From contig NC_057861.1 in the NCBI RefSeq assembly GCF_019393635.1, forward strand, positions 454,457,830 to 454,521,829: DNA of 64,000 nt, read 5' to 3'. Both the position numbers and the translations under genes were made by a program. The notes beneath the pieces are model-generated. The model had not been told where the DNA came from. It saw only the letters and a list, made by a program, of their open reading frames with translations, and ran no database searches. Position 1 is the first letter of the stretch; each line of letters begins with the position of its first letter. Shown piece after piece: positions 1 through 12,907 of this stretch. The stretch comes from Dromiciops gliroides. Lineage: Eukaryota; Chordata; Mammalia; Microbiotheria; Microbiotheriidae.

Positions 1-534
1 AGATCTCAGGTAACCGAGTAGCATTCTTGAATAAAAGCTGGGCTAAGTATTTGATCTAAAACCATCCTTCAGGAAAAAAAGAAGTTTTTAATTGCAAAAA
101 TATCATAGATTATTTCAAAATAGTTTTTTAATCACTTGGATGTGCTTTTGGATCTGATTCACTGAAATTCATTGTGTGGTAGTGCCCAGCTGAGAGCATT
201 GCATAAATTTTTAAATAATAGTAATAATTAAGCAGCATTATGTTGTTAGTTAAGCTATCAGCACTCAGTAAGACTTCGAGCAATAAAGTCTGTTCATATA
301 AACAAGTTTTATAGCTGAAAGTGAAGTGGAAATTTGGCAATTATCTGATTAATTTGATTAATATAAGCTACCCAAAAGAGGATAATTCAAACCCCCATTA
401 AGTTAGTTTTTGGCTTAAATTTAATTAACTGCTTATTTGCCCCTATCCTCTTTACACTATATCATACAGTAGTTATCAACTACTGTTTTACCTCAATGCT
501 TCATGGTTTGTAAAGAATTTCCTTATGGTAATCC

Positions 535-675
535 CATGATATAGTCGACAAGTTTTATTACCTTTATTTTATATATAAAGAAACTGACACTCAGAGAGGT
601 TAGGAGACTTGCCCAAAATGATACAGATAGAAATTGGTAGAGCCATGGTCCTATTGTCAAATTTTACTTCTTCTC
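535..675 (-). mobile_element. MIR-like CORE-SINE
   Basis: AAACTGACACTCAGAGAGGT and GGAGACTTGCCCAAAATGAT are the reversed MIR core. Confidence 0.6.
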
Positions 676-2899
676 TCATTAAAACTCAAAACCTACTTCT
701 AGTGTCCTACTTGACCTGAGAGTCACGACACTTGAATTATTGTTCTTGTCTTCCACTCCTCAGCAATTTGTTTCATTCTTTATAAATAGAGGACCAGAAA
801 ATCTTTAACTCTGAAATTCTATTTAATCTAGATTCATTTTCAAATTTACCAATGCAATCTTTTCTTTACTTCTTCCCACTGTTCTTTGTAATTAACATTT
901 CTTTTGACTGATGTCTGTGTGGATTCTAAGTATTTTGAACATATTCAATGGGGACTTCACTGATTATTGCCATTGTTTTAATACATTAAAAAAGCAGTTT
1001 ATAATAAGATGTCTAGGCACAGGAGTATGATTTGTTTGGTGTGCATGACTCAAATAGTTAGAGGATAACTCTGACCTAGTTTAATAGGATTCCGCCTTAC
1101 CCAAATCATTGATTCATTTCCCTCACAGCATGTTCCTTTTATCTAACTCATTAAATAATCATATAGATTTCATTAGGAACAAGTCTTATATTAATACAGC
1201 TCCTCTTTCCAACTTAAAATGATGACTTTTCAGAAGCAAGTATCACCTCTTTTCACAGAGACACATTGATAGAACTAAAAACTAGAGAACATTATATTAT
1301 TTCAATGTTTTCTTTTCAGTGCTGGGGCCTTCCCCAGAGTTCCACTGGTGAGCTTTTGACACTAAACCCAGAGATTGAGCACTACAGCAAATTTCAAAAG
1401 ATCATTATCTTATGCATAAACTACGAGCATTATCACTTTAATTAAACACACATGCACTTTATTGCTGTATTTCTTGATGGTTTAATTTAAGTACGTACAT
1501 CTTACATGACTCCTAGTTGCCATTTTAATATTAAATCTACATGGAGACAATTCACGGAACAATACTAGAACTAAGTAGCCTGTTCACATACAGTGTAGAG
1601 ACCATATCCTTGATGCCACAGGGCTCCTTTTACACATATTATACAGGGGAATCACACTTTGAATGCGTTGAAACTTTATAGATTCAAAAAGGAAAAAATT
1701 CTCAAGAGTGAGTTCAAACTTTTACAACCCTTCAAGTTCATACTATATTTGATTTTGTATATGTCATGCTGATTTTACTAAATATAAACTCCTTGAAGTC
1801 TGAAGGACTGTTTTACTCATCACTGTGTTGCCCAGAAGGCCTAGTAAAATGTATTTCACATAGTAGGAACTCAGTAATTTTTGGTGTGTAAATGAATGAA
1901 TGATCCAGACCCAGAAGTGTAACAGGAACTACTAATAATATTTCATCTCCATTCAATAATCTTTTCACTATGCAATCTATGCTCCTTTGTTTGAATGGAG
2001 AGTTTAGCAAAAATATGTCTTTCTAAGCCTGATCCATGGCACAGAAAACTAAAGATTTCAGATTGATTTGAAACTTTTAAAAATTTGTCAGAGAATCAGG
2101 GAAGATTTTTGAACATCAGGTGAGAGACCATCTTACTGTTCCACCATCCAGATAGCCATTCATTGAAGATGCCTAAATATTCACTAGTGAAGCAGGTACT
2201 AGTGGTCAAGAATGTGAAGGTGGCTCCCCTGTACTGAAAGTAGGATATAATTGGACAGAATTTCCAGAGGCAATTTCCAAAGTTAACATGAAAAAATTCT
2301 AGCCCATCACTATCCATTGCTTTACCTGGGTGATATAGCAAAGAGGAAGATGAAAGGGACCTGAAGCAGCAGAATAGTGATCTTTTCTACCTAGTTCCTG
2401 CTGAAATAGAATTCAGTAATTGCAAGGAAGAATAAAAAATCTTATTTCAAAGCCTTAAAACGGTAAAGCAGAGAAAGATGATTCTCAACAATTGGACATT
2501 GTGTATAAGCTACAGTTTCACTATATATTTTAAGTTATGTGACATTAGAAATAAACCCCCAAAATAAATGGATGATTTTCTTGAACTTCTAGAGCAGAGA
2601 AAGTCAAAGAGATCTGTAACATTGGAGAAGATATTAAATAAAGTCATTGAACCTACTATATTTTGCCATTACACTGTTAATTTACTGGTGCTCTCATCTC
2701 TATATTCTCTTCATGTAGCTAAATAAAACATTAAGGAATCAGTACAACATTTGAAGATCAGATGAGAAAACCTATCAAGGGATATGGCAAAATGGGAATA
2801 AATGAGGAGTCTAGATACAGATTCAATTCTGAGAAAAGTACTGGACATTAAGTGAGGGCCTTTCAACTCAATAATAAAATACATAAATTCATTTATTAT
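676..2899. other. No gene seen; AT-rich, one L2 end at 1770
   Basis: Only short open frames without recognisable domains on either strand. Apart from the L2 3' end at 1770-1905, the repeats are too diverged to name by eye. Confidence 0.6.
1770..1905 (+). mobile_element. L2 3' end, diverged
   Basis: AAACTCCTTGAAGTCTGAAGG and CACATAGTAGGAACTCAGTA with a GAATGAATGA end fit the L2 terminus in sense orientation. Confidence 0.6.
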
Positions 2900-3530
2900 C
2901 TCCTCATTAAAAATAATAAACATTTTATTTGAAAGTTTTGAGTTACAAATGAACCTATCCCTCCTTCCTTCCCTCCCCTTTCCCTTTCCTCAGTCCGTAA
3001 GAACAAGATATAGGTTATACATGTGCAATTATGTAAAAGATTGACATATTAGTCATTTTGTTTAAGAAAACTTGAATAAGGAAGAAAAATGAAAGAAAGT
3101 GAAAAAAATAGCATGCTTCAGTCTGTGTTCAATCAATATCTGTTCTTGTCTTCGGAGGTGTATAGTATACTTCATCATTAGTAGTTTTGGGATTGTCTTG
3201 GATCATTGTTTGCTAAGAATAGTTAAGTCATTCACAGTTCTTTGTCAAACAGTGTTGATACTGAGCACAGCATTCTCCTTGTTCTGATCACTTCGCTATT
3301 TGTCAGTTTATTTAAACTCTTCTAGGCCTTTCTCAAATACTGTTGTTTGGTCATTTCTTATAGGGACAATATATTCCATTACACTCATATACCACAACTT
3401 GGTTTAGCCATTCCCCAATTGATGGGCATTCCTTTGATTTCCAATCCTTAACCACTACAAAAAGAGCTGGTATAAATATTATGTACAAATAGGTCTTTTT
3501 CTAATTTTTGGGACTCATAATTTGAAAGTT
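2900..3530 (-). mobile_element. L1 3' end fragment
   Basis: The sequence parallels the 3' UTR/ORF2 C-terminus seen at 4830-5900, 8925-9720 and 41815-42300. Landmarks are CCATTCCCCAATTGATGGGC near 3411 and the CT-rich tract near 2960. Confidence 0.65.
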
Positions 3531-4003
3531 CTCTCCAGTGATAGCAATCCATTCAATGCCTACCCATCCGGTATAAACTCTTGCCCATGTCTTTCTATAG
3601 TATACGCCTTAATGTGTCCAAAGTTGCTTCTCATTTCTCCTGACATCAGGAAAATATACACTAACACGCAGGCTGTTTGCATTGCTCTTGCTATATGACA
3701 AATATCCTTTTTTCTAACATGCATTTCCTAGTGATATCCTCTGTAGACTGTTTTTGAAATTCCACATTTATTATAATGTCAGCATGACTACAACCCATTA
3801 TTGCCCTCTTATATTAAGTTTTTGTTCTTTAGAGACAATTGTGTTCCATGTCTCACAGTCCCTTAACAACATTGGTATTAAAGGACTGCACCTAAAATCT
3901 TTTCATCATAGTGGGATGTGTCAAAGCATTTGCTCTGCTGTCCTACATTGTCTTAAAGAACCCAAGGTAACTTCCAAACTAAGATCTTTATAGAGCCAAC
4001 TAC

Positions 4004-4165
4004 ATGGCAGAGTTGGTACTGTTTTGGAAATGGAGTCAGGAAGACCTGAGATTAAATCCTACCTTAGATACTTACAAGCTTTGTGACCCTCACCAGATTA
4101 TTGAATGGATCAAATGAAATAATTAATGTAAAGTATTCCATAAAGTTCAAAGTGTAATTTACATG
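4004..4165 (+). mobile_element. MIR-like CORE-SINE, diverged
   Basis: GGAGTCAGGAAGACCTGAGA and TTGTGACCCTCACCAGATTA. Confidence 0.55.
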
Positions 4166-4169
4166 CAAA

Positions 4170-4440
4170 AGGAGAAGGAACTACTACCATCTCTTGAAGA
4201 AGCCCATTCTAATCATTAAGAAGTTTTGTCCTGAAATCTGGTCTAAATTGCTTATTTTCATTTGCTATATTCTGTATCCCTGGTTTTGCCATTTGGGACC
4301 AAGAGAAAAAGTATAATCCATCTTCCTCACAATAACCAATTAAAAACTTGAAGACAATTATCATGGTCCTTTTGAATTTTTTCTTCTCCAGAAAAAAAGT
4401 ACTCCCCTCAACTAGTTCTCACAAAATGTGAACTTAGTTA
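4170..4440 (-). mobile_element. L3/CR1 3' region
   Basis: ACCAATTAAAAACTTGAAGA, ATTATCATGGTCCTTTTGAA and CTTCTCCAGAAAAAAAGTA follow the reversed L3/CR1 3' UTR landmarks. Confidence 0.6.
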
Positions 4441-4933
4441 CTAAAATACCATGTCACATTAAAGAAGGCATTATGTGAATGCAGACAAAAATCAGAAAAA
4501 GTAATTGTAGTGATAGCCTGGAACTCAGGATCACTTTTGAGATGTACAAGTAAGTAAAAAGCCAAAAGGAATCACCTCCACTTCAGGTACTTCTGTCATC
4601 CTGATATTGTTATGCCTTCATTTTTTTTCAGTTATTTTGACAATTGATATAGAGGTTAAAGTAAGCTGCAACATAATTTATATAGTTTTAATACTTAAGG
4701 GAATTAATTGCCTATTTTTGTTTAAGCTCATGCAAATTTTGATGCACTGCCACTAGGCAGTTAACTTGTCCCAAATAAAGGTACACGTGTTTCTTGAGGC
4801 TTGAGGTAGTGACTCTTATTTGTTTGTTTTAACATATTTATTATTTATCTTAAATTTTATTTAATTTTTATAAAAATAAGTTATGACTTCTCTCTCACCT
4901 TCCCAACGCCCAACCTTTTAAAAAGACAAACAA

Positions 4934-5060
4934 CATGGGAAGTTAGGTGGTGCAGGGGATAAAGCACTAGCTCTGGATTCAAGAGTTCAAATACCGCCTC
5001 AGACACTTGACACTTACTAGCTGTGTGACCCTGGGCAAGTCACTTAACCCTCATTACCCC
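4934..5060 (+). mobile_element. tRNA-SINE (WSINE1-like)
   Basis: Head AAGTTAGGTGGTGCAGGGGA to TAACCCTCATTACC, 'GACACTTAC' subfamily. Inserted in an L1 3' UTR. Confidence 0.85.
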
Positions 5061-5062
5061 AT

Positions 5063-5063
<1 letters not shown>

Positions 5064-5118
<55 letters not shown>

Positions 5119-5130
5119 AGGAAGGAAAAG
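5064..5130. repeat. GAAA microsatellite, grown from a SINE tail
   Basis: AAGA/GAAA repeats start directly at the 3' end of the plus-strand SINE at 4934-5060, the usual origin from an A-rich tail. Confidence 0.9.
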
Positions 5131-5318
5131 ATAAGCAATGTGATATCAATTTTTCATGTGAAATCAGACAAAAACATATTTCCAAATTAGCCATGTTGTA
5201 GAAAAGTAAAAAAAAGAAAATAAAGGGAAAAATTATGCTTCAATTTGCCCTCAGATTTCATCAGTTCTTTCTCTTGAGGTTGATAGCATTTTTCATCATA
5301 CATCCTTCAGAATTGTCT

Positions 5319-5513
5319 TTAATTATTATATTGATCAGAGTAGTTAAGTGTTTCACGGTTGATCATCAGCACATCGTTTCTGTGTTTTAGTGTTCTCATT
5401 CTGCTCACTTCATTTTGCATCAGCTCATATAAATCCTCCGAGGTTTTTCTGAAGTCATCCTGCTCATCATTTCTTATAGCACAATAGTATTCCATTATAA
5501 TCACAAACCACAA
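5319..5513 (-). pseudogene. L1 ORF2 C-terminal fragment
   Basis: WFVIIMEYYCAIRNDE matches the conserved end of L1 ORF2p (the segment that reads MEYYSAIK-like in placental L1). It lies beyond the reverse transcriptase and is only a remnant. Confidence 0.7.
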
Positions 5514-6049
5514 GTTGTTCAGCCATTCCCCAGTTGATGGGCATCACCTTAATTTACAACTCTTTGACACCACAAAAAGAGCTAGTATGAATATTTTTGT
5601 ACATATAGATCCTTTCCCTTTTTCTTCTGTCTCTTTGCTGTATAGACCTAGTAGTGGTATTGCTAGGTCAAAGAGTATACATATTTGTTTTTATAATCTC
5701 TCGGGCATAGTTTCAAATTGATCTCCAGAATAGCTGGATCAGTTTACAGCTCTACCAACAGTGTATTGGTGTCCCAATTTTTCCACATCTCCTCTAGAAT
5801 TTGTCATTTTCCCTTTCTGTCATGCAAACTATCTAATAGATGAGAGGTAGTACCTCAGAGTCATTTTAATGTGTATTCTCTAATCAATAGTTATTTGGAC
5901 CGCTAAATTTTTTTAACATTTTTATTATTTAAAGTTTTGAGTTTCAAATTCAATTTAGATCATTTTTTAAAAAATGATTGTAGATAGCTTTGATTTCTTC
6001 TGGAAACTGCCTGTTCATATCTTTTGGCCACTTAAAAATTGGGGAATGG

Positions 6050-6050
<1 letters not shown>

Positions 6051-6087
<37 letters not shown>

Positions 6088-6153
6088 CATACACACACAC
6101 ATATATATAGTGTGTATACATACATATACATTTACATATACTCATACATATAC
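6051..6153. repeat. TA/CA microsatellite in L1
   Basis: TA repeats pass into CA, CATA and TATACA variants. The nearby YIYIYI frames are artefacts. Confidence 0.9.
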
Positions 6154-7750
6154 ATTTGACTCAGCTCCCTAAATATTTGAGAAATGAGGCCTTTATAAGA
6201 GAAACTTGCTCTCAATGACCCCCTCTACCTCAGTTTCCTGCTTTCCTTCTAACGTTGGCTACATTGGCTTTGTTTGTACAAAACTTTTATTTTTTTAAAT
6301 TTAATGAAATCAAAATGATCACTTTTACTTCCTATGATATTCTCTATTGTTTGGTCATAAATTTGTCCCTTACCCATATTTTTGAAGTCATTTTCCATGA
6401 CCCCAGAATTTGCTTATCATATCACCCTTTATATCTAAATCATATACCCATTTTGACCTTACCTTGGTATATGGTGGTTGTCTCCAACAATTTTTGTCAA
6501 ATAGTGAATTCTTGTCCCAAAAGCTTAGATCCTTGGGTTTATCACTAGATTAATATGATCATTACTGCTATGAATTATTTACCTAATCTATTCTTCTAAT
6601 CCACCACTCTATTTCTTAGCCAGTACCATGTTGTTTTGATAATTACCACTTTGTAATAAAGTTTGAAATCTGGTGCTGCTGAGCTACCTTCCTTCACATT
6701 TTTTTATTGATTCCTTTGATATTCTTGAACTTTTGTTTTACTAAATGACTTTTATTATTATTTTTTCTATCTCTATAAACTAATTCTTAGGTACTTTGAT
6801 TGGTGTGCCACTGAATAAGTAAATCAATTTAGGTAGAATTGTAATTTTTATTATATTAGCTCAATCTACCCTTGAGCAATTAATATTTCTTCAGTTGTTT
6901 AGAACTGTATTTATTTGTGTGAAGAAATTTCTTAATTGTGTTAATGTATTTTTTGTATGTGTCTTGGCAGGTAGACTACTAATTTTTTCTGCTGTGTTTT
7001 GTTGGTAACATATAGACATGCTCATGATTGATATCAGAGATTTTTAAATTTTTGTGCCACTTTGCTAAAGTTCTTAATTATTTCAATGGGATTTTTAGGG
7101 TATTCTCAAGGATTTTTTAAGTATCGCATTATATTATCTACAAAAAGTGATAGTTGTGTTTCCCCATTGCCTATTCTGATTAGTTTAACTTTATTTTTCT
7201 TCTTTCTAGTACAATATTGAGTATTAGTAATGGTAATGGAAATTCTTGCTTCTCCCTGATCCTATTGAGAAGACTTCTGGCTTATTCCCATTATAAATAA
7301 TGCTTGATGATGATTTATATTTTAAGGAGAACTCCATTTATTCCTATGCTTTCTTGTGTGTGTGTTTTTTTTAAAGAAATGAGTATTATAACTTGTTAAA
7401 AAGCTTTTTCTAGATTTACTGAGATAATAATTGGATTTTTTTTTGTTATTGATATGGTCAATTATACTAATAATTTTCCTAATAATGAATCACTTATGTC
7501 TTCATGGTATAAGTCCATCCTGGTCATAGTGTATGATCTTTGTTACATACTGGCATAATTCCCTTGCTAGTATTTATTTAATTTTCTGCCTCAATATTCA
7601 TTAGGGATTTGGTCTACAGTTTTCTTTGTTTTTGCTCTGTCTCATTTAGGTATCAGCAGCATATTTGTATATTAAAAGAAATTTGGTAGGACTCTTCTTT
7701 GCCTGTTCCCACCTGCCTCAAATAGTCTATATAGTATCAAGATTAATTGT

Positions 7751-7925
7751 GTTTTTTGGTTTTTTGTTTGTTTGTTTTTTGTTTTGGGGGGCAGGGCAAT
7801 GAGGGTTAACTGACTTGCCCAGGGTCACACAGCTAGTAAGTATCAAACGTCTGAGGTCGGATTTGAACTCAGGTCTTCCTGAAACCAAGGCTGGTGCTTT
7901 ATCCACTGTGCCACCTAGCTGCCCG
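7751..7925 (-). mobile_element. tRNA-SINE with T-rich (poly-A) tail
   Basis: Reverse copy; core GTCACACAGCTAGTAAG at 7824. Inserted in L1 ORF2. Confidence 0.85.
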
Positions 7926-9410
7926 CTTGGATTAATTGTTTTTTAAAGGTTGGGTAGAATTTACTTGCTTATCCTTCTTGTCGTGGAGATTTTTTTTCTT
8001 TAGGGAGATCATTGATGGCTTGTTCAATTTATTTTGCTAAGACAGCATTAGGTAAGTATTCAATTTCCTTTCCCATTAATCTGGGAAAATGTTATTTTTT
8101 CCTAATATTCATTCACTTCTCTTAGATTTATTGTCAGATTTAATAGCATAGAGTAGAAAAATCATTTCTAATAAGTGCTTTAATTTTGTCTTCATTCATT
8201 GCATAGTCACCATTTTCATTTTTGATACTGATAATTTGGTTCTCAGCTTTCTTTTTGTTTAATCAAATTATATGAGTGGTTTTTTATCTATTTAATTGTT
8301 TTTTTCATAAAAACTGTCTCCTAGTTTTATTAATTCAATGGTTTTCTTTTTTCAATTTTATTAATCTTACCTTTGAATTTCAGTTTCCAATTTGATATAT
8401 AATTGGGGGGTTTTAAATTTGTTCTTTTTCTTGATTTTTTAATTGCATGCCTAATTTGTTGATTTGCTCTCTCTTTTATTGATATAAATATTTAAAGATA
8501 TAAAATTTTCCTTAAGTATTGCTGTGACTATCATAAATTATGGTAAGTTATTTTATTGTTGTCATTCTCTTTAATGAAATTATTTCTAAGTTTTATTCTT
8601 TGATCCACTCATTTTAAGGTTAAATTATTTAGGTTATAATTAATTTTAATCTGTTTTTCTGTGCCCCTTAATTGAATTTAAGTTTTATTGCATTATGGCC
8701 TAAAAAAGGAGCATTTAATATTTGTTTTTCTGTATTTGGTTGTGAGGCTTTTCTCATATGTATGTGCAATTTTCACAAAAAAAAAAATGACCATTTAGAC
8801 TTATTACGTCTCTTATGGTTTGTCTTTCTGATTTACCCTTTTTAATGAGTCTCTTCAGGTTTTAATTTAAAAGTCAAATTTTCTTTTTAGTCTTTTCTAA
8901 TTAGGCTTTTTTCACTTAATAGTATTTTTTTCCAGCTACATGGAAACATAGTTTTCAATATTCATTCTTGTGAAATTTTTAATTCCAAAATTTTCTCCCT
9001 CCTTTACTTGCCTCTGCTCTCCCAATACAGCATGCAAACTAATATAGATCATACAGGCACAACCATATCAAACATTTCCACATTAGCTTGTGAAAGAAAA
9101 ATTGGAGCAATAGGAAAAAACCATGAGAAATAACAAAAAAAGTGAAAATAGAATACTTCAATATGCACTCAGAATCCATAGTTCTTTCTCTACATTTGAA
9201 TGGCATTTTCACATGAGTCATCATCATGAGTCTTTTAGAATTGCCTTGGATGATTGTATTGCTAAGAAGACCTAAGTGTATCATAGTTGATCATTACAGA
9301 ATGTTGCTGTTACTGTGTACAATGTTTTCCTGGTTCTGCTTCTTTCACTCTGTATTCAGTTTGTGTAAATCTTTACAGGTTTTTTTTCTGAAATCTGTCT
9401 GCCCATCATT

Positions 9411-9555
9411 TTTTTTTTAAGTGAGGAAACTGGGGCTTAAGTGACTTGCCCAGGGTCACATAGCTAGTAAGTGTTAAGTGTCTGAGGCCAGATTTGACCT
9501 CAGGTACTCCTGACTCTGGGCTGGTGCTCTATCCACTGCGCCACCTAGCAGTCCT
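9411..9555 (-). mobile_element. tRNA-SINE with target duplication
   Basis: Flanked by TGCCCATCATT (9400-9410) and TGCTCATCATT (9556-9566). 'AACACTTAC' subfamily. Inserted in an L1 3' end. Confidence 0.9.
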
Positions 9556-10114
9556 TGCTCATCATTTCTTATAGCACAATAGTATTCCATTACATTCATA
9601 TACCACAATTTGTTCAGCTATTTCCCAATTGATGCACATCCCATCATTTTTTAACTTTTTGCCATCATAAAAAGAGCTGCTAGAAATATTTTCATACATG
9701 TAGATCCTTCCCCCACCCCTTTTTTTTTCCTATTTAGCCTTTTTCAATGGGAATTCTTGAAAGTCTTCTATTCATTAATATCTACCACCCCCATCCCCAA
9801 AGGATTATATTCACTTTTGTTGGGAAGGTTATCTTGATTATTATGCTTGCTTCTTTGCCTTTCAGAATATAATATTCCAAATTCTATGTTCCTTATGTGT
9901 GGAAGTTGCTAAATCTTATATGAGTCCTTACTATGATGCCACAATATTTTAATTGTTTCTGGCTGCTTGCAATATTTTCTCCTTCATATGGGAGCTCTAA
10001 AATTTCATTATAATATTCCTGGGAATTTTCATTTTGGGATATTTTAGGAGGTGATTAATATATTATTTCAATTTCTATTATCTCTTCTGTAGGTAAGACA
10101 TTGGGGGCAATTTT

Positions 10115-10116
<2 letters not shown>

Positions 10117-10147
<31 letters not shown>

Positions 10148-10281
10148 TGAGGCAATTGGGGTTAAGTGACCTGCCCAGGGTCACACAGCTAGTAAGTGTT
10201 AAGTGTCTGAGGCCGGATCTGAACTCAGGTACTCCTGAATCCAGGGCCAATGCTCTATCCACTGCTTCATCTAGCTGCCCC
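10117..10281 (-). mobile_element. tRNA-SINE with 29-base poly(A)
   Basis: The long T run is the A tail on the minus strand. 'AACACTTAC ... CAATTGCCTCAC' subfamily. Inserted in the ORF1 remnant. The long tail suggests a young copy. Confidence 0.9.
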
Positions 10282-10322
10282 TCCTTTTTAATTTCTTAAA
10301 ATATGTTGTCTAGACTTTTTTT

Positions 10323-10559
10323 TTAATTGGGGCTTTTATGGTAGTCCAATATAAATTTTTCTCTCCTTGATCTATTTTCCAGCTGAGTTATTTTTCCAAT
10401 GAAATATCCTCCATTTTCTTCTATTTTTTCATTCTTCTGACTTTGTTTTATTGTTTCTTGAAGACTCACTAATATTCTTCTTGGCCCTGGAACAGTGGTC
10501 AGCAGCATCATATGGGCAATGCAACAGTTTCCTATACCCAGTGCAACTAATAGTCCCAT
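10323..10559 (-). pseudogene. L1 ORF1 remnant
   Basis: The translation ends in LENRSRREKFILDYHKSPN, the ORF1p stretch corresponding to MENRSRRDNLKIIGLPE of the better-preserved copy at 42996-43508. Downstream similarity continues through 9740-10110 in several frames. It is broken and not functional. Confidence 0.6.
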
Positions 10560-10982
10560 GTAATCTCTTTCTTACCAGTTACCGACAACCTCCCCCTTAC
10601 CATCTCTTGGTTGAGACTTCCCAAGCTGCTGCTGCCAACCACTTTTGCGGGCCCCTCCCCTCCCCACTGGCTCCTCAACACACTCCATTCTTCCACTATA
10701 TATTCTCCTAGCCTGCCCCTACCCCAGTGTCAAAGAATCTACTGTTTGACCTTCTAAGTTGTCTTGGGTTGGAAAAGTGCCTCACCCCAACCTTTTATTG
10801 GCCCTGGTTGGTCAGGAATTTAACTTGAAGAGATATATTAAAGTTGTTTGGAGGGAAATATTGGAAACTTGGGCTGGGTTGTGGTGTCTATTCTTCTGTC
10901 TTGGCTCCTCCCTGGCAGAGTTTCTTTTGTAGTTCACCCAGATTTGTATTTAATTTCCTTTTTTACTTATTTCAGCAGCTTG

Positions 10983-11222
10983 TTGGTACAATGAATTTAG
11001 TGCTAGCCCTGGAATCAGGACCTGAGTTCAACTAACCTCAGATATTTATTAGCTGTGTGACTGTAGACAAGCTACTTAACCCTGTTTGCCTCAATTCCTC
11101 ATGCATATATTGAGCTCGGGAAGGAAATGGCAAACCATTTTAGTATCTTTGCTAAGAAAGCCCCAAATGTGGTCATGAAGAGTTGGATATGACTGAATAT
11201 TACTGAACAAATAACAACAAAA
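10983..11222 (+). mobile_element. SINE with RTE-like 3' tail
   Basis: A tRNA/CORE-like head (CTGGAATCAGGACCTGAGTT) is followed by GGAAATGGCAAACCATTTTA and GGATATGACTGAATATTACT with an AACAACAA end, resembling the RTE 3' terminus. RTE probably mobilises it. Confidence 0.75.
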
Positions 11223-11475
11223 AATATATTTAGACCTTTGTTTTTCTGCTTTTTGAAAGGTAGCAAAAGCTTTCCCTTTTTAAAGGGGTCTATTTGATCC
11301 CAGAGTACAAAACTAGCAACACTAAGAAGTTGCTTATGAGCACATTTATACCTTTGAATATCCAAGTCTTTTGACCTTAATAGCAACCATTATTACAAAT
11401 TTTTCATTCAAATGAACTTTAGAAAAACACCAGAGATTACTTTTTGCATGTCTTTTTTAAAAAAAAATTGTATTT

Positions 11476-11635
11476 GGGGCAGCTAGGTGGTGCAGTGGAT
11501 AGAGCACTGGCCCTGGAGTCAGGAGTACCTGAGTTCAAATCCGGCCTCAGACACTTAACACTTACTAGCTGTGTGACCCTGGGCAAGTCACTTAACCCCA
11601 ATTGCCTCACTAAAAAATAAATAAATAAATAAATA
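11476..11635 (+). mobile_element. tRNA-SINE with AAAT tail
   Basis: Complete copy from GGGGCAGCTAGGTGGTGCAG to CAATTGCCTCACT and an AAAT repeat tail. Confidence 0.9.
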
Positions 11636-11830
11636 GTATTTTATTTTTTTCCAATTACATGTAAAGATAGTTTTCAAAATTCATTTTTGTAAGATTTTGA
11701 GTGCCAAATTATTTTCCCTCTCTCCCTTTCCTCCCTCTCCCCACGACAGTAAACAATCTTATATAGATTATATAGTGCAATCATGTTGAACATATTTCCT
11801 CATTGGTCACTGCATATCTTTAAAAAAAAA
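11636..11830 (-). mobile_element. L1 3' UTR fragment
   Basis: It starts with the T-rich L1 tail and continues through the CT-rich block TCCCTTTCCTCCCTCTCC, as in the other minus-strand L1 3' ends here. It abuts the tail of the SINE at 11476-11635. Confidence 0.6.
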
Positions 11831-12759
11831 CCAAACAAGCAGAACACCTAAGAGACATTCTTATAATTGTTATCAATACATTTTAGCATTTCCTTTAACA
11901 TGCCCTCTGTCCTGACTGGCTAGTAGAGTTGGATTTAGAATTTCTGCCCTTAATAGTTTCCCACTCAACTTACTAATTTTCATAATTTTCTTCTTCCTGA
12001 GCTAATTCAAAGGAGAAGCTTCTTTTAGGATATGTTACCACCTCTCTTCAGTTAGAGCTATATTAGCTAGTATTTTATAAGTTCAATTTTCCACTTTCTA
12101 ATTTTCTGAGATATCATTTGGAAGGAAAAATAGATATGTCTGACACAAAACCCCTATGCTTCTCAGAATATCAAATCCCATGTCTCAGATTCTCCTATCA
12201 GAGTAAGGCTTTTCTTAAGTTCTTTTAACTTTGTTTTTCCCTTTATTTTCCTCCATCTACACGGCTCACTCCTAACCCCTCCCATATGGCATTTGGATTA
12301 ATTTACCTAAGATGACTATAGGTTAAACACCTGTCCTATTTAACTTCATAGATGCTGCAGGTTATAAGAAGGATTTTCTTCTTTTTTTCTTTATACAAAG
12401 GCAGAAAAATTTAGAACAGAATAAAAACTGAACAAAACTTTTAACTGGCTTCATTATATCTTTCCTGTTTCATGGACAGAGATTACAGTTCCTACCTTCT
12501 ACTCCTATGCCATGAGATCTAATATTATTGTTATTTCATTGTATTCCCCCTACCCCACACTTATCTTGCTTTCACTCCCATTTAAAACTAAATTGTCAAA
12601 AAAAAAACTAAATTGTCCACTTATTTTGGCTTTATAATTTCAATTTTCAGGCATTTATTTTGACTATTAAGCATACCCCTACAAAGTTCAGGGTTTCATC
12701 AAGGCATGGAGGTGCCCCTGGTTTTCAAAGTAATGCCCATGTACATTTCCAGCTCTGTT
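11831..12759. other. No gene seen; unassigned AT-rich DNA
   Basis: No coding signal. CT-rich minus-type composition resembles L1 or retroviral non-coding DNA, but no landmark fixes it. The same host sequence continues at 12926-13020 after the SINE. Confidence 0.5.
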
Positions 12760-12776
12760 AGGTTTCTGCCATTTTC

Positions 12777-12907
12777 TTTTTTTTGGGGGGGGGGGGGCAA
12801 TGGGGATTAAGTGACTAGCAAGGTGTCAAGCGTCTGAGCCAGATTTGAACTCAGGTCCTCCGGAATCCAGGGCCGGTGCTTTATCCACTGCTCCACCTAG
12901 CTGCCCC
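12777..12907 (-). mobile_element. tRNA-SINE, internally deleted, with duplication
   Basis: Flanked by AGGTTTCTGCCATTTTC (12760-12776) and AGGTTCTGCCATTTTC (12910-12925). About 25 bases of the CAGGGTCACACAG core are missing. Confidence 0.9.

Larger units (their letters stand above)
4830..8920 (-). mobile_element. Long minus-strand L1, ORF2 region and 3' UTR, degenerate
   Basis: The 3' UTR lies at about 4830-5310, and the ORF2 C-terminus at 5319-5513 (contains EYYCAIRNDE, the L1 tail motif). AT-rich, frameshifted ORF2 sequence continues to about 8900. The copy is 5'-truncated and split by a SINE at 4934-5060 and another at 7751-7925. It contains a TA/CA microsatellite at 6051-6153. No long ORF2 frame survives, so it is old. 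Confidence 0.75.
8925..10975 (-). mobile_element. Second compact L1-derived unit (3' end joined to ORF1 and 5' region)
   Basis: Reading the minus strand from about 10975: a 5' region, then an ORF1 remnant (about 10560-9730, with ENRSRREKF near 10390 and a degenerate copy of the same C-terminal domain as at 42996-43508), followed directly by the ORF2 C-terminus/3' UTR (9720-8925). Endonuclease and RT coding is absent. Two tRNA-SINEs are inserted at 9411-9555 and 10117-10281. The layout parallels the 41804-44298 unit, but no duplication was found around it, so a chance deletion or two adjacent fragments cannot be excluded. Confidence 0.5.
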
